Part shown: piece after piece, positions 46,417 to 57,420 of the stretch
Numbering within the stretch: the first letter of the stretch is position 1
How the letters are laid out: the number at the start of each line of letters is the position of its first letter
Source: Clusia tigrina
Lineage: Eukaryota > Arthropoda > Insecta > Diptera > Clusiidae
Reading direction: 5' to 3'
Length of the DNA: 64,000 bases
Assembly (NCBI GenBank): GCA_920105625.2
Contig: CAKKTE020000278.1
Span: 496,001 to 560,000 of the forward strand
Made by a program: the position numbers and the translations under genes
The notes under the pieces: model-generated
What the model was told of the DNA's origin: nothing
The model's input: the letters and a program-made list of their open reading frames with translations, nothing else
Databases searched by the model: none

Positions 46417-47137
46417 TGTATCGAATCGACAATGAAACTATGGCAATACTTACCGCAATCCGACTTAAATAAAAACATAATTGTTTTAACAGAAAAGCAT
46501 ACGAAAAAACACTTTTTATTGCTCTTATAATTATGCACAACAATAAATCGGCATGTATGCGATACATGTATATATGTTTGTACAATTAGTGAAAAAACAG
46601 AAGAGAGAAAGAAGAAACATACTGTAAATAAAAACACATGCGATACATGTACGAGTATATATACACTTAGTGAAAATGCACAAGCTCTAGCGCGTTTAGC
46701 TCAATTGGTCTCATATGCATGAACGGACCTGCATATGTGTATATAGGTACGTTTATGTATATATATAATGTATAATGCTTACGTCCAACAATGTGAACAT
46801 AAATAATGTCAACGTATATAATGTATACGTAACTATGCTCTCGAATACCTGTGGTACTGCTCATACTTGCTCTTGAGTATATATATAGGCACCTGCTCTT
46901 AGATCCCCTGCTCTGCACCGCTCTCCTGGCTCAGCTCCCTGCACATAGATTCCGGCCCATATGCACTTATATATTTCTGCACTGCACATCACCACCGCAC
47001 GGCTCCTTGACACTCTCGCACTGCTCAATTGGTACAACCGCACAGCTCCATCGTCAGAAACGAACTAAACTTCCAAATACTCGCTCAACTTATTTTCGCT
47101 ATGTGCGAAACCCAAACGCATGGTTGCATTTGATACA
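46417..47137 (-). repeat. BEL/Pao 3' LTR
   Basis: On the minus strand it would run from TGTATC (47,137) to GATACA (46,417), a 6-bp inverted terminal pair. Its last 51 bp (46,467-46,417) repeat the sequence next to the primer site at 63,707-63,757, with one mismatch, which fixes the 3' boundary. The upstream boundary is inferred from the TG start and a short G-rich run (GCGGGGAC) before it. A minus-strand TATATATATA at about 46,876-46,886 could serve as a TATA box. Confidence 0.6.
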
Positions 47138-50100
47138 GTCCCCGCGAGCAAGAGAAGGACATCCTGTCTTTGCTTTCATAAAGTCGCCCTCTATTTGCTC
47201 GGCGCAATTGGACCACACATATCTTCTGAACAGGCCTTGTCAGACGGTTTGTGGCCGTCTGCACAATGACTGAACGTATTAGCCCATCTCGGCTCCTTAT
47301 TAGCTCACAAATTCTGCCCAATGCGCATTGCGCTGGTGGAAAAAGTTCACTCTTGATCAGCACTAATTGACCCAGGCTTATTGGCTCTCGTTCTCTGCGC
47401 CATTGTTTACGCTCTTCCAGCGCCGTCAAATATTCCTCTCTCCATCTCTTCCAGAAATGATCAATCATTTTCTGACGTGCTCTCCATAATCTTGCTCAGT
47501 TCAGGTTTGACTGCTGCTCGCTCACGAATGGTAAGGGAATTATCAATCGCTCCCCAATCAAAAAATGCCCTGGTATCAAGGCCTGAATATCTTCCGCATC
47601 ATTACTCAAAGGTGTCAAAGGCTATAGAGGTTAAATCAGAAACAATGTCAATATGACTGGCCTTTGTTTTTAGGCATACAAAATGGCCACCCAGCACTTC
47701 CGCTCCTGCATTCGCTCTCCAGCTCTATCCTGTGCCTTTATTCGAAAAGGACTAGCATAATCAATACCTGTGTGTAGAAAAGGCTTTCCCACTTGCACCC
47801 CATCGCCTGGCAATTCAGACAGCAGCTGTTGCTCAAATCTGTGATTATAGCCCGCGCACAAAACGCACTTGTGGAGAAAAGCTCTTAATTGGCTCCGTAG
47901 TGTTGGAATCCAACACTTTTGTCTGATGAATTGCATCATCACTTGCAAAGCACTATGCCTAGTCTTACGATGAACGTGGTCCATTATCAGCTGTTCGAGA
48001 ACCATCCTTCACTACCACCGGAAGCCTCATCTCATAGACTTCTTCTGATCTCCCTAATCGTCCGCCCACTCTCAATAAGCCCTTGCTGTCTATTATTGGA
48101 TTCAATGCACTACTTTTGCACTTGCTTAATCTCTCTCAGTTTGTCTATCTCTTGTCTGAAATCTTTCGCCTGCGCCTGCTTCAGCAGGAATTCCTTTGCT
48201 TCACATTTCTCTTCCACTGTTGGCGCTTGCACTACTCGATGGTTGTGCCGAGTTCTGCGCCTCCTCTTTCTCTGCTTTGCTCTTCGCACAAACCTGATGA
48301 TCTAGCTAAATACGTTGATGCTCTTCTCTAGACTTCGCGCATAGTCAATCAGCGCCATACTCTTGCCCATCCTTGGTATAAATATTTGCAAAATCTCGCG
48401 TAAATATGTCACGTTATACGCTCCCAGCTCGTTAAGCCCTTCCATTGGTTTTTCCGGCTCAACAGTATTGGCTGGCCAACTGATTTCTGATTTATGTAAC
48501 CACTCTGGTCCATATAACCAGAGTTTATTACAAACTAGCTCTCTCGCTGTTAAGCCTCTAGTTAACAAATCTGCTGGATTTTGTTTTGTGTTTACATAGC
48601 GCCAACGCCCAATCTCTGTGTGAGTCTGTATATCTGAAACTCTATTTGCTTCATACATCTTCAGCTCACATGGTAGTTTTCTGATCCAGTGCAGAACAAC
48701 CTGTGAATTTGTCCACAAGCTGTACTCACATTTTGCCCACTCCATTTCTTTGCTCACGCTGCATAGCAGCTGTGCCAGTAATTTGGCTGCTGACAGCTCA
48801 AGCTTTGATACTGTAATCGTCTTCAAAGGAACTTGCTGGTTGCCATAATCAATTCGCACATAAATTACTGCACCATACGCGCGCGTTGATGCGTCCGCAA
48901 ATCCATGAATCTAGACCTTAGCATCTGTTGTGGTACCAATCCACCTGCTAATTTTAAATTGCTCTAAATGCCCTATCTCTTCCCAAAATATTCCCATCTT
49001 TTCAGTATCTCTGATGGTACTATTGTATCCCAGTCTAGGCTCAATCTCCATAAATATTGTATAATAATTTTCCCCTTGATAGTGACTGGAGTTATAAACC
49101 CGTCAGGATCGTATAGTTGTGCCACACAACTGACTATCTTTTGGTCACCTCACCGACCAATGCAGGAGTCTTCACCACAAAGGTGAATTTGTCTGCTTCT
49201 ATCAGCCATTTCATCCCTAGCACTGACATCTCGACTTCTCTCGGGAATAACATCTCTTCTTCTCTCTCCGCTCTTATGAATTCTACGTATTGCTCTCTCA
49301 GCTCTGAGTCTTTCTCTAATTTCCGCTCCAAGGTCATAAACCTGCGCAATGCTATTGCTCTTGAAGTGCTTATACCTTGCAACGTCTCTTTCACTGGAAT
49401 TGTCACAATAAAACACCCTGTTTCATCTCTAGTATAAGTCTCCATAAAATTTTGCTCCACATCCTGCTGCTCATCTGATCTCCAGCGAGTTATTGTCTCC
49501 ACCTGATCTATCTGCCACATCGTTGAAGTAACTCGTCTAACTTTTTGTTATCGATACATTCTATCGAAGCAACTACAGCATCTCTATCTCTCTCACAGGG
49601 TTGTGCCCCAAAAATGATTTGCCCAAATATGCTCATATATATGGCAATACCTTACACCTCATTTGGCATTATCGCCGTAATGGCTCTGGCGACCATATTT
49701 GCTCCTAACAGTAGCTCGACTGGTCTCGCCTTCCAAAACACAGGATCCGCCCTTAAACCCTCATTCTTAAAATGCATGGGTATCTCCACTAATCTCTTGC
49801 TGGAAAAACTGAGCACCAGTTACATTCTCTTGGCAGCACCCAAAACTCAGTCTCTAAATAATCATTCTCGCTCTTCATAGGGTAACAAGAAAACACCTTG
49901 GCACTCAAACAGTGCTTTATGTCAAATGATTTACCTTCAATTCCTATCATTTTGCTGCTCTGTGATCGTATTGGCAACTGGTACTTTCGCCGGAACTCGG
50001 CACTCATTAAATTTGGCTGTGCTCCAGTGTCCATAAGTGCTCGCACTGGCCCATATAGCATTGCTGCCATCTCGACACATACCATAACTGTTGGTAACAA

Positions 50101-50169
50101 GACCTCTTGCATCTCTAAATTACAATGAAAAGACTTATAGTAAGTTGCACAATTAGGGATTTCTCGCAC
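47138..50169 (-). pseudogene. BEL/Pao pol: protease, RT start, RNase H, integrase ends; catalytic cores deleted
   Basis: 50,169-49,789 encodes an A17-type aspartic protease (ALMDTGAQPNLM). 49,780-49,530 is the protease-RT linker. 49,520-49,260 is the RT N-terminal half, up to YVEFIRAE. At about 49,260 it jumps straight to the post-RT block LGMKWLIEADKF, so the YVDD-bearing palm is missing. 48,859-48,302 is RNase H (KLELSAAKLLAQLL, SLWTNSQVVLHW, NPADLLTRG). 48,005-47,670 is the integrase zinc domain and first aspartate region (CVLCAGYN, TGIDYASPF). Around 47,610 another jump leads to the GHFLIG block, which removes the second Asp and the Glu. 47,468-47,140 is the integrase C-terminus (WKRWREEYLTALEERKQW). 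It is a non-functional remnant. Confidence 0.8.
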
Positions 50170-50399
50170 TTTCTCTTAATGCTCTACTATGTTTTTTAAA
50201 TTTTAAGTTTAAAAACCTCTTAAAACTAGCACTTCGCCCAGGCTCTGCTTCCTTGCGCGCTTTGCAAGGTTGCTGTACCGTCATTCGCTCTTAACCTTCG
50301 GCATTGTTCTCGCGGCGGCTCCCCGCTTTAGCTGCTGTGCCACCAACCCCTGCTGCTGTGCCACCAACCCCTGCTGCTGTGAGTCCCTTTTTGCACATA

Positions 50400-50618
50400 G
50401 CACGCTATTGTGCTTTCGCGCCCCTGGGCACCGCAAACATGGCCCTGCACTCCGACGCCTTATGCCTCTTTTTCAGGCAGTTGTGGCACCTGTTGCGTTT
50501 GCCAACTAGCTCTTGCCTAGCTCTCAAATGGAGTGACAGGAAGTCTGGGCATCGGTACACTGCGTGATCTGTGTTGCATATCTCGCACTGCTTTCCCAGA
50601 TATGTTCGATCTCCTGCT
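50400..50618 (-). pseudogene. BEL/Pao gag C-terminal piece with two zinc knuckles
   Basis: The minus strand gives C-x2-C-x3-H-x4-C (CEICNTDHAVYRC) and a second C-x2-C-x4-H-x4-C (CHNCLKKRHKASEC), the paired knuckles of BEL gag. It is cut at 50,618 by the LTR of gypsy copy 1. Dropping one copy of the 4-bp duplicated target brings it back into the frame of the 56,2xx piece. An 18-bp tandem (CTGCTGTGCCACCAACCC) follows at about 50,330-50,385. Confidence 0.75.
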
Positions 50619-51168
50619 TGTGAAGATGAAATTTGCCAACTGCCAAATTTCACTCACACAAAAACCTGTAAAAACACTAGTAGGCGAAAGAAAGCTATAA
50701 AGTCGATTAAACGCGCAGTAGTGAGGGGATTGGCAAGAATAGAGAGCGGAAAATATAAAAAACACTCCACAATCGGTATTTTAAACAAAGACACCGAGCA
50801 AATTTAACTCACAGGATTTTATATTAATAATTTTTGTATACGACCCCTGAAAGTTGCTGAGTTTTCCCTCAGCTCTGGAAAGTGCGTTGCAGGACTAAAT
50901 AATATCCAAGGATAATCCAAGTGCAGGACTAAATAATATCCAAAAATAATCCAAGGACTTGTTGCGAATAAGGACTAAATAATATAAAAGGGTAATCCAA
51001 GTGCAGGACTAAATAATATCCAAGGATAATCCAAGGACTTGTTGCGATTAAGCACTTTCAAGGACCCACGAAGAACTTCAAGGATCCTTGAGGTTTCTGG
51101 GTATAAATTCTGTATACGATACCTGGTTATCCGGCGAGCTTACCCCGGCGGAAAATTGAGTCGTTACA
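50619..51168 (+). repeat. 5' LTR of gypsy copy 1 (550 bp)
   Basis: It runs from TGTGAAGATGA to TCGTTACA. Compared with its 3' LTR it has 14 extra bases just after the first 11. The middle (50,894-51,056) is built of four subrepeats of GCAGGACTAAATAATATCC-type units. A TATAAATTC near 51,101 is a possible core promoter element. Confidence 0.92.
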
Positions 51169-51169
51169 G

Positions 51170-51187
51170 TGGCGCCCGAGCAGGGAC
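51170..51187 (+). promoter_or_regulatory. Primer binding site, tRNA-Lys
   Basis: TGGCGCCCGAGCAGGGAC begins one base after the LTR and complements the 3' end of a tRNA-Lys except at one or so positions, so first-strand synthesis would be primed by tRNA-Lys. Confidence 0.85.
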
Positions 51188-51356
51188 TAATAAAAAAAAA
51201 CAGAAATTCAACGCATAGAACTCCTACGTAATAAATCCAAAGAGTGCCAGAGAACTACGTCGATCTACGCAGTCACACAGAGGAATGCCGATTTAGCACC
51301 TGCTGACAACACACACGCACACCCATTGTTTCATCATCATCTAAGTGAAGCACAGG

Positions 51357-52556
51357 ATGGTGAAAACAAGCTGGCTGTACTCGCTACGCAAGGAGGAGCT
51401 GGTGCTTTTCTCTGTGGAATTCGATGTAGAAGCTACAGGTACCGTGGAAGAACTCCGTAAGCGACTCTCAGAGTTCTTCACGGAGACAGAATTGACTCAA
51501 GAGCAACAAAACCGTTTAGAGAAGCTAAAATCCAGGTACGTCAGGACTACCTCACCCCAAGCTGGCTACGCCCATAGGTACCCGCGATTCGCTGACCGGG
51601 GACAGGCCAGGCCATATATTCACAGGTGAAATACCAGCGGCATGGGAGGCAGAGTTTCGGAGGACCTCACTTAATCGCGCTGTGTCACCAACGGCCGTGG
51701 AACAGCCACGCCATGTAGCCGCACCACACGCCGTTATCATTGATCATGTAAGGAAATGGTCCATTAAGTATGATGGTGGCCGTGACCCCCTGGCGTTCTG
51801 GAACGAGTGGAGGAGCTGTCGGAAGTGTACGGACTCGACAAGAATCTACTCCCGCGTACCATGCCAGAATTATTGAAAGAGCGTGCGTTGTTATGGTACA
51901 GAAACAACAACAGATCGTGGAGCAACTGGGACTCGTTCAGGAAAGACTTCTTGAAATTCTTTCTACCAGCGAGGTACTTTGAAAAACTCGATGACGAGAT
52001 TCGCCAGCGAAGACAAAAGCCCCGGGAACCATTCAAACTATATGTGGTAGAAGTCCAGGACCTCATGCGACACGCTGGGTATTCAGAAGAACAGAAGCGA
52101 GAACGAATATTTAAGAACAGTCTGGAGGAGTACCAATGGTACGTGCGCCGAAAAGACTTTACGACGCTGGAGGAACTAGTGAGCGTGGCGGGAGATTTGG
52201 AGGGCATATGGAGTGACCATGATGTACCCAGAACACCCACGCCACAACCCAAAACACATATGCCACAACCAAGAGCACCTACACCACAACCAAGAGGACT
52301 TATTCCACAAATCAGAATCGAGCATACCACACCAAGGGAGACTCGGAGTCGGCAGGTCCTGCCAACGACCGAAACCAATGCTAACACCATGATAGACGTA
52401 CGCACTGCCTGTCGGCGTTGCGGACAGAATGGACACGTCGCGCGCTACTGCCGTAATGCACAGATTCTATTCTGTTGGGACTGTGGCAAGCTGGGAACCA
52501 GGACTGTTGAGTGCTGCAGAGCCCAAACGGGAAACTGGCAAGGCTGTCGTCAGTAA
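51357..52556 (+). pseudogene. gag of gypsy copy 1, two frameshifts
   Basis: The first ATG is at 51,357 (MVKTSWLYSL), 12 bases inside an open frame that starts with GTG. Compared with copy 2, one C is added in the C-run at 51,554-51,557 and one T is lost at 51,793-51,799, so the frame is lost in the middle and regained by 51,807. The rest holds capsid sequence, a proline-rich PQP repeat (about 52,225-52,310) and a C-x2-C-x4-H-x4-C knuckle (CRRCGQNGHVARYC) at about 52,405-52,450. A second knuckle has Thr in place of His. The stop is at 52,554-52,556. Confidence 0.88.
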
Positions 52557-52573
52557 CGAGGCCCGACACGGCC
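52529..52573 (+). promoter_or_regulatory. -1 ribosomal frameshift signal (slippery site and hairpin), copy 1
   Basis: GGGAAAC at 52,529-52,535 is placed in the gag frame as G GGA AAC, the canonical X XXY YYZ form. Six bases later a stem can form: TGTCG (52,545-52,549) with CGACA (52,564-52,568), extended by GGC (52,542-52,544) with GCC (52,571-52,573) across a 2-nt bulge. The pol frame is -1 relative to gag, and gag stops 21 nt after the site. Confidence 0.72.
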
Positions 52574-55500
52574 CACAAGCATCCGGCCTCACCAACAATA
52601 AGTGCGTTGCGCTGCGATGGGCAGCGCATCTGTGCCACTGTCTCCATTGGCACCTACACTACCAACGCCACCATCGATACAGGAGCCACTCGAAGTTTCA
52701 TCAGCGAAAGCCTTAGCCGCCAGTTACGTGCAACCACTGGTAGGGTAACATCTACACACATACGTGCACGTATGGCCGACGGACGCACCCGAGAGGTCAC
52801 GGAGGTGCTTCAAGTGAACATACAGTTAGGGGGGCGAAACTGCGACCTCGAGCTACTCACAATGCCGGACGAAACAGACGACCTCCTTCTGGGACTCGAT
52901 TTCATGTCGACAATGGGAACAAAAATCGAATGCGGTGACCAAGATATCATGCTGGCACCTCAGGTTGGGGGCGTGCAAAACAGCGACTTTACAGAGTGCA
53001 CGACCATCCAAGAAGAGGCCATCACGGAGAAAGAGACTATCGAAGTATTTCTGAAGACCGAGCTAGATAAATTTGAAGACAAACCTGGAGTAGCCCACAT
53101 TACAACACACACAATTGTGATGCGCGATGACAGGCCAATAAAGCAACGTTATTACCCCAGGAACCCCGCACAGCAGGAAATAATGAACGCCGAAGTGGAC
53201 GAACTATTGAAAAAGGGATGTATAGAGCCTTCACATAGTCCACATAGTGCACCAATTGTCCTCGTGCGCAAGAAAGATGGGACGTGGAGATTATGCATAG
53301 ATTACAGACAACTGAATGCCAGATCTATACCCGATGCATAAACGTTGCCCAGAATACAGCACATACTGGACCGCTTACGGGAGGCGAAATACATCAGCAG
53401 CCTCGATCTGAAGAATGGGTACTGGCAGATACCCATGGATGACCACAGCAAAGAGTATACCGCATTCACGGTGCCAGGCCGCGGACTCTTCCAATGGAAG
53501 GTAATGCCATTCGGGCTACATTCAGCACCTGCGACATTTCAACGAGCGTTAGACCAGGTAATAGGTCCCGAAATGGAGCCGCACGCTTTCGCATACCTGG
53601 ATGATATCATCATCACAGGGCGCACACTAGAAGAGCACCAACAGAATGTAGCCGAAGTATTCCGTCGCCTGCGAAAAGCCAACCTTAAATTGAATAAGGA
53701 CAAATGCGTGTTCTTCCAGAAGAAATTGAAGTATTTGGGACACGTGGTCAGTGACCAAGGCATCCACACTGACCCAGATAAAATCGCGGCCATCAGAGAG
53801 CTAAAACCACCCCAAAATATACGAGAGGTGCGATACTGCCTGGGAGTAGCGTCATGGTATCGGCGTTTTGTCCTAGACTTCGCCAAGACGGTACACCCGT
53901 TAACACTATTACTAAAGAAGGGTAAACATTTCAAGTGGGCTGGAGAGCAGCAAGACGCGTTCGAACAGTTGAAGCAGAAATTGACAGAGGCACCAGTCCT
54001 GGCGTGTCCGGATTTCACTAGGAAGTTTGTGCTCCAGACCGACGCAAGCTACTACGGACTGGGCGCGGTGCTCACCCAAGAAGTCGATGGGGTGGAGCGC
54101 GTGATAGCCTACGCCAGCCGCCACTTAAATAATGCAGAGCGAAACTATTCACCCACAGAAAAAGAGTGCTTAGCAATCGTATGGGGTATCAGAAAGATGC
54201 GACCTTACCTTGAGGGATACCACTTCACGGTCATTACGGATCACCTGTCACTGAAGTGGCTGAATTCCATAGAAAGCCCTGCAGGTCGTATCGCAAGATG
54301 GGCCCTTGAACTACAACAGTACACATTCGACGTGCAATACCGGAAGGGAAAATTAAACGTGTTAGCCGACGCCTTGTCTAGACAGCCAACAGAAACCGCC
54401 TGCAATATTACCATTGAGGACCGAACAGAACCAGACTGCCCCTGGTGCCGGAAACGTAAATCAGAGATCATCGCTAGGCCGGAGAAATATGCTGACTACC
54501 AGTTGGAAGGTGGACAGTTATACAGGCACATCCCGAGTTATCGTGGCGACGAAGATTGCATCCCGTGGAAACTGTGTGTACCAAGCACGCTCAGGAACCG
54601 GGTCCTACAGGAAAATCACGATGCACCTACGGCAGGACACTTAGGCATCAGAAAAACAATAGCACGGATAGCCAACCGATATTACTGGCGGGGGCTATTC
54701 CGCGATACAAGTCGATACGTGCGTCAATGCTCCTCCTGCCAACGATATAAAAGCAGCCACCAGCAACCAGCTGGGAAAATGTTGAGCCACATCCCCACTG
54801 AGCCTTGGTCTGTTTTGTGCGCCGACTTTGTCGGACCTTTACCCCGTTCCACACATGGTAACACCATGCTAGTCGTGTTCTTCGATAAATTCTCCAAATG
54901 GACCGAGATGGCCCCCCTCCGAAAAGCCACCACCGAGACACTGCAACGGGCTTTCCGGGAACTCATCCTGTCTCGTTTTGGAGTACCCAAAATCCTAGTG
55001 ACGGACAATGGGTCTCAATTCAGTAGTCGAGCGTTCCGCCGGTTTACCGAGGGCTATGGCATCAAACACCAGTTCACGGCGCCCTACACTCCGCAGGAAA
55101 ATGCGGTGGAACGCACCAATCGCACCATCAAGACTATGGTGGCCCAATTTGCGAGTCAACGGCAGCAGAAGTGGGACGACTTGCTTCCCGAATTGACTCT
55201 TGCCATTAATACCTTTGTATCGGAGACAACGGGATGCAGTCCGGCTTATCTGGTACAGGGGCGTGAACCGCGACTAACAAAGGCGCTGTACGATGAGACA
55301 ACGTTGGGTACAGGGCTAACCCCACAGACTGCTAACGAACGAGTAGATCAACTACAAGAAGCTTATCGCATCGTGAGGCAAAACTTGGAACGAGCAACAC
55401 AGGATCAAAGAAGATATTATAATCTGCGACGCCGAATGTGGAAACCAGAAGTCGGACAATTGGTGTTAGTAAGACAGCACTATTTGTCCAAGGCCACCGA

Positions 55501-55661
55501 CCACTTCACCGCCAAGTTGGCCCCACGTTACGATGGACCGTATCGTGTAGACACCTTCACCTCCCCAGTTATTGTCCAGATGAAAATGGAGGGAAGCAAG
55601 GAGACGAAGACAGCCCATATCAGTGAATTGAAACCCTACTACACCGTGTCTTTCCCACCGC

Positions 55662-55676
55662 GAAGTAAGGAAGGAG
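55662..55676 (+). promoter_or_regulatory. Polypurine tract
   Basis: GAAGTAAGGAAGGAG, immediately before the 3' LTR, has one pyrimidine in 15 and would prime second-strand synthesis. Confidence 0.8.
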
Positions 55677-56214
55677 TGTGAAGATGACAAATTTCACTCA
55701 CACAAAAACCTGTAAAAACACTAGTAGGCGAAAGAAAGCTATAAAGTCGATTAAACGCGCAGTAGTGAGGGGATTGGCAAGAATAGAGAGCGGAAAATAT
55801 AAAAAAACACTCCACAATCGGTATTTTAAACAAAGACACCGAGCAAATTTAACTCACAGGATTTTATATTAATAATTTTTGTATACGACCCCTGAAAGTT
55901 GCTGAGTTTTTCCCTCAGCTCTGGAAAGTGCGTTGCAGGACTAAATAATATCCAAGGATAATCCAAGTGCAGGACTAAATAATATCCAAGGATAATCCAA
56001 GGACTTGTTGCGAATAAGGACTAAATAATATAAAAGGGTAGTCCAAGTGCAGGACTAAATAATATCCAAGGATAATCCAACGACTTGTTGCGATTAAGCA
56101 CTTTCAAGGACCCACGAAGAACTTCAAGGATCCTTGAGGATTCTGGGTATAAATTCTGTATACGATACCTGGTTATCCGGCGAGCTTACCCCGGCGGAAT
56201 ATTGAGTCGTTACA
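55677..56214 (+). repeat. 3' LTR of gypsy copy 1 (538 bp)
   Basis: TGTGAAGATGAC to TCGTTACA. It lacks the 14-bp block of the 5' LTR and carries small differences (for example a longer T-run in GAGTTTTTCCC and CCAACGACTTG in place of CCAAGGACTTG) that recur in the 3' LTR of copy 2. Confidence 0.92.
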
Positions 56215-56882
56215 GGCTGCAGTGCTCCCCTGGCCCGCTCTCCCCTTGGGTATGGCTCCCGTTGCTCGCTCTCGCCCTTGCTCTAATTGATGCGCTCGCC
56301 TGGCTTCCCGTGATGGTAGAGCAGAGACCTGCTTCTCCAGGAAAGCATACCGGGTGCTTGCGATCATATATTTGGTTGAGCCGCACCCACGTTCTCTTGT
56401 ACCCGTTGTCAGTCAGCTCCCAATCACCCAACGTGCGCGCTGCCTTATGGGTGAGTGACTTCTTCAAATATGAGAAATTGTAAGAGGCCGCTATTTGCTC
56501 ATTACTATGCACCGCAGTGACGAACCAATCACGAAAACCGTGCCACTTGGTCACGCTGCCGTCAAACAACCCCAAGTGTTCTGGAGGTCATGCTGCTGGA
56601 ACGGCATGGTAAGCTGCACTGAGATCGGCTCCTTTGCACTCTGTTCTGCGCTCCTTGCTGGGCCCAATTGCTCAATTTTACCCTTCAGAGCACCGCTCGC
56701 TCCGCAGTACCGCCTGTCTGCTCGCTCCATCGATCTGTCTAGATCGGCGCTCTCGTCGCGCTTCCCTCTGGATGCTGACCCCTTATGGAGCTCATTAAAA
56801 CGCTCCCACCGTTGCTCCAAATGATTCAACCGCACCTTGGCTTCATCAAGCCCTAGTCGCCCAAACTCGTCAGCTTTGACGT
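56215..56882 (-). pseudogene. BEL/Pao gag middle piece between the two gypsy copies
   Basis: The minus strand encodes a gag N-terminal coiled segment (LGLDEAKVRLNHLEQRWERF) and a GLFDGSVTKWHGFRDWF...VHSN...YLKKSL block typical of BEL gag. At about 56,350 the reading frame shifts (HPVCF side against FLEKQVSALPSR side). It is truncated on both ends by gypsy LTRs. The 668 bp form the loop of the large inverted repeat. Confidence 0.8.
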
Positions 56883-57420
56883 TGTAACGACTCAATTTTC
56901 CGCCGGGGTAAGCTCGCCGGATAACCAGGTATCGTATACAGAATTTATACCCAGAATCCTCAAGGATCCTTGAAGTTCTTCGTGGGTCCTTGAAAGTGCT
57001 TAATCGCAACAAGTCGTTGGATTATCCTTGGATATTATTTAGTCCTGCACTTGGCCTACCCTTTTATATTATTTAGTCCTTATTCGCAACAAGTCCTTGG
57101 ATTATCCTTGGATATTATTTAGTCCTGCACTTGGATTATCCTTGGATATTATTTAGTCCTGCAACGCACTTTCCAGAGCTGAGGGAAAAACTCAGCAACT
57201 TTCAGGGGTCGTATACAAAAATTATTAATATAAAATCCTGTGAGTTAAATTTGCTCGGTGTCTTTGTTTAAAATACCGATTGTGGAGTGTTTTTTTATAT
57301 TTTCCGCTCTCTATTCTTGCCAATCCCCTCACTACTGCGCGTTTAATCGACTTTATAGCTTTCTTTCGCCTACTAGTGTTTTTACAGGTTTTTGTGTGAG
57401 TGAAATTTGTCATCTTCACA
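56883..57420 (-). repeat. 3' LTR of gypsy copy 2 (538 bp)
   Basis: It runs from TGTGAAGATGAC (57,420) to TTACA (56,883) on the minus strand. It shares the 3'-type variants of copy 1 and adds a private change (GTAGGCCAAG near 57,053). Confidence 0.92.

Larger units (their letters stand above)
52529..55681 (+). pseudogene. pol of gypsy copy 1: protease, RT, RNase H, integrase; one stop in RT
   Basis: The -1 frame opens before the slippery site. The protease has IDTGATRSFIS (about 52,672-52,705). RT starts around 53,150, and a TAA at 53,339-53,341 interrupts it between SIPDA and LPRIQ. Beyond the stop the 778-codon segment carries RT YLDD (residues 84-87), RNase H TDAS (232-235), the integrase HHCC finger (H425, H432, C462, C465) and catalytic D494, D554 and E589. 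The final codons overlap the polypurine tract, and the stop TGA at 55,679-55,681 lies inside the 3' LTR. There is no env frame. It differs from copy 2 at one residue in this segment (T182 here, A182 there). The stop shared with copy 2 would block full-length RT unless it is read through. Confidence 0.93.
50619..56214 (+). mobile_element. Ty3/gypsy LTR retrotransposon, copy 1
   Basis: A complete LTR-to-LTR element of 5,596 bp: 5' LTR, tRNA-Lys primer site, gag, -1 frameshift, pol (protease, RT, RNase H, integrase), polypurine tract and 3' LTR. There is no env. The flanking 4 bp are TGCT (50,615-50,618) and GGCT (56,215-56,218), a target duplication with one mismatch. It sits in the gag of the BEL element. 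It is inactive: gag has two frameshifts and RT has a stop codon. It is nearly identical to copy 2 at 56,883-62,140 on the other strand. The lineage within Ty3/gypsy is not assigned. Confidence 0.95.

Noticed and set aside
46679..46720. tRNA-like box A (TTTAGCTCAATTGG) in the BEL LTR
   Set aside because: No box B or acceptor stem follows at tRNA distance.
53339..53341. Stop in RT as a sequencing error
   Set aside because: It is present independently in both copies on opposite strands, so a random error is unlikely, although a collapsed assembly could still mislead.
53539..54018. Long open frames antisense to gypsy pol (also 51,764-52,405, 59,079-59,558 and 60,692-61,354)
   Set aside because: They mirror the coding frame of pol or gag on the opposite strand, appear in both copies and show no motif of their own.
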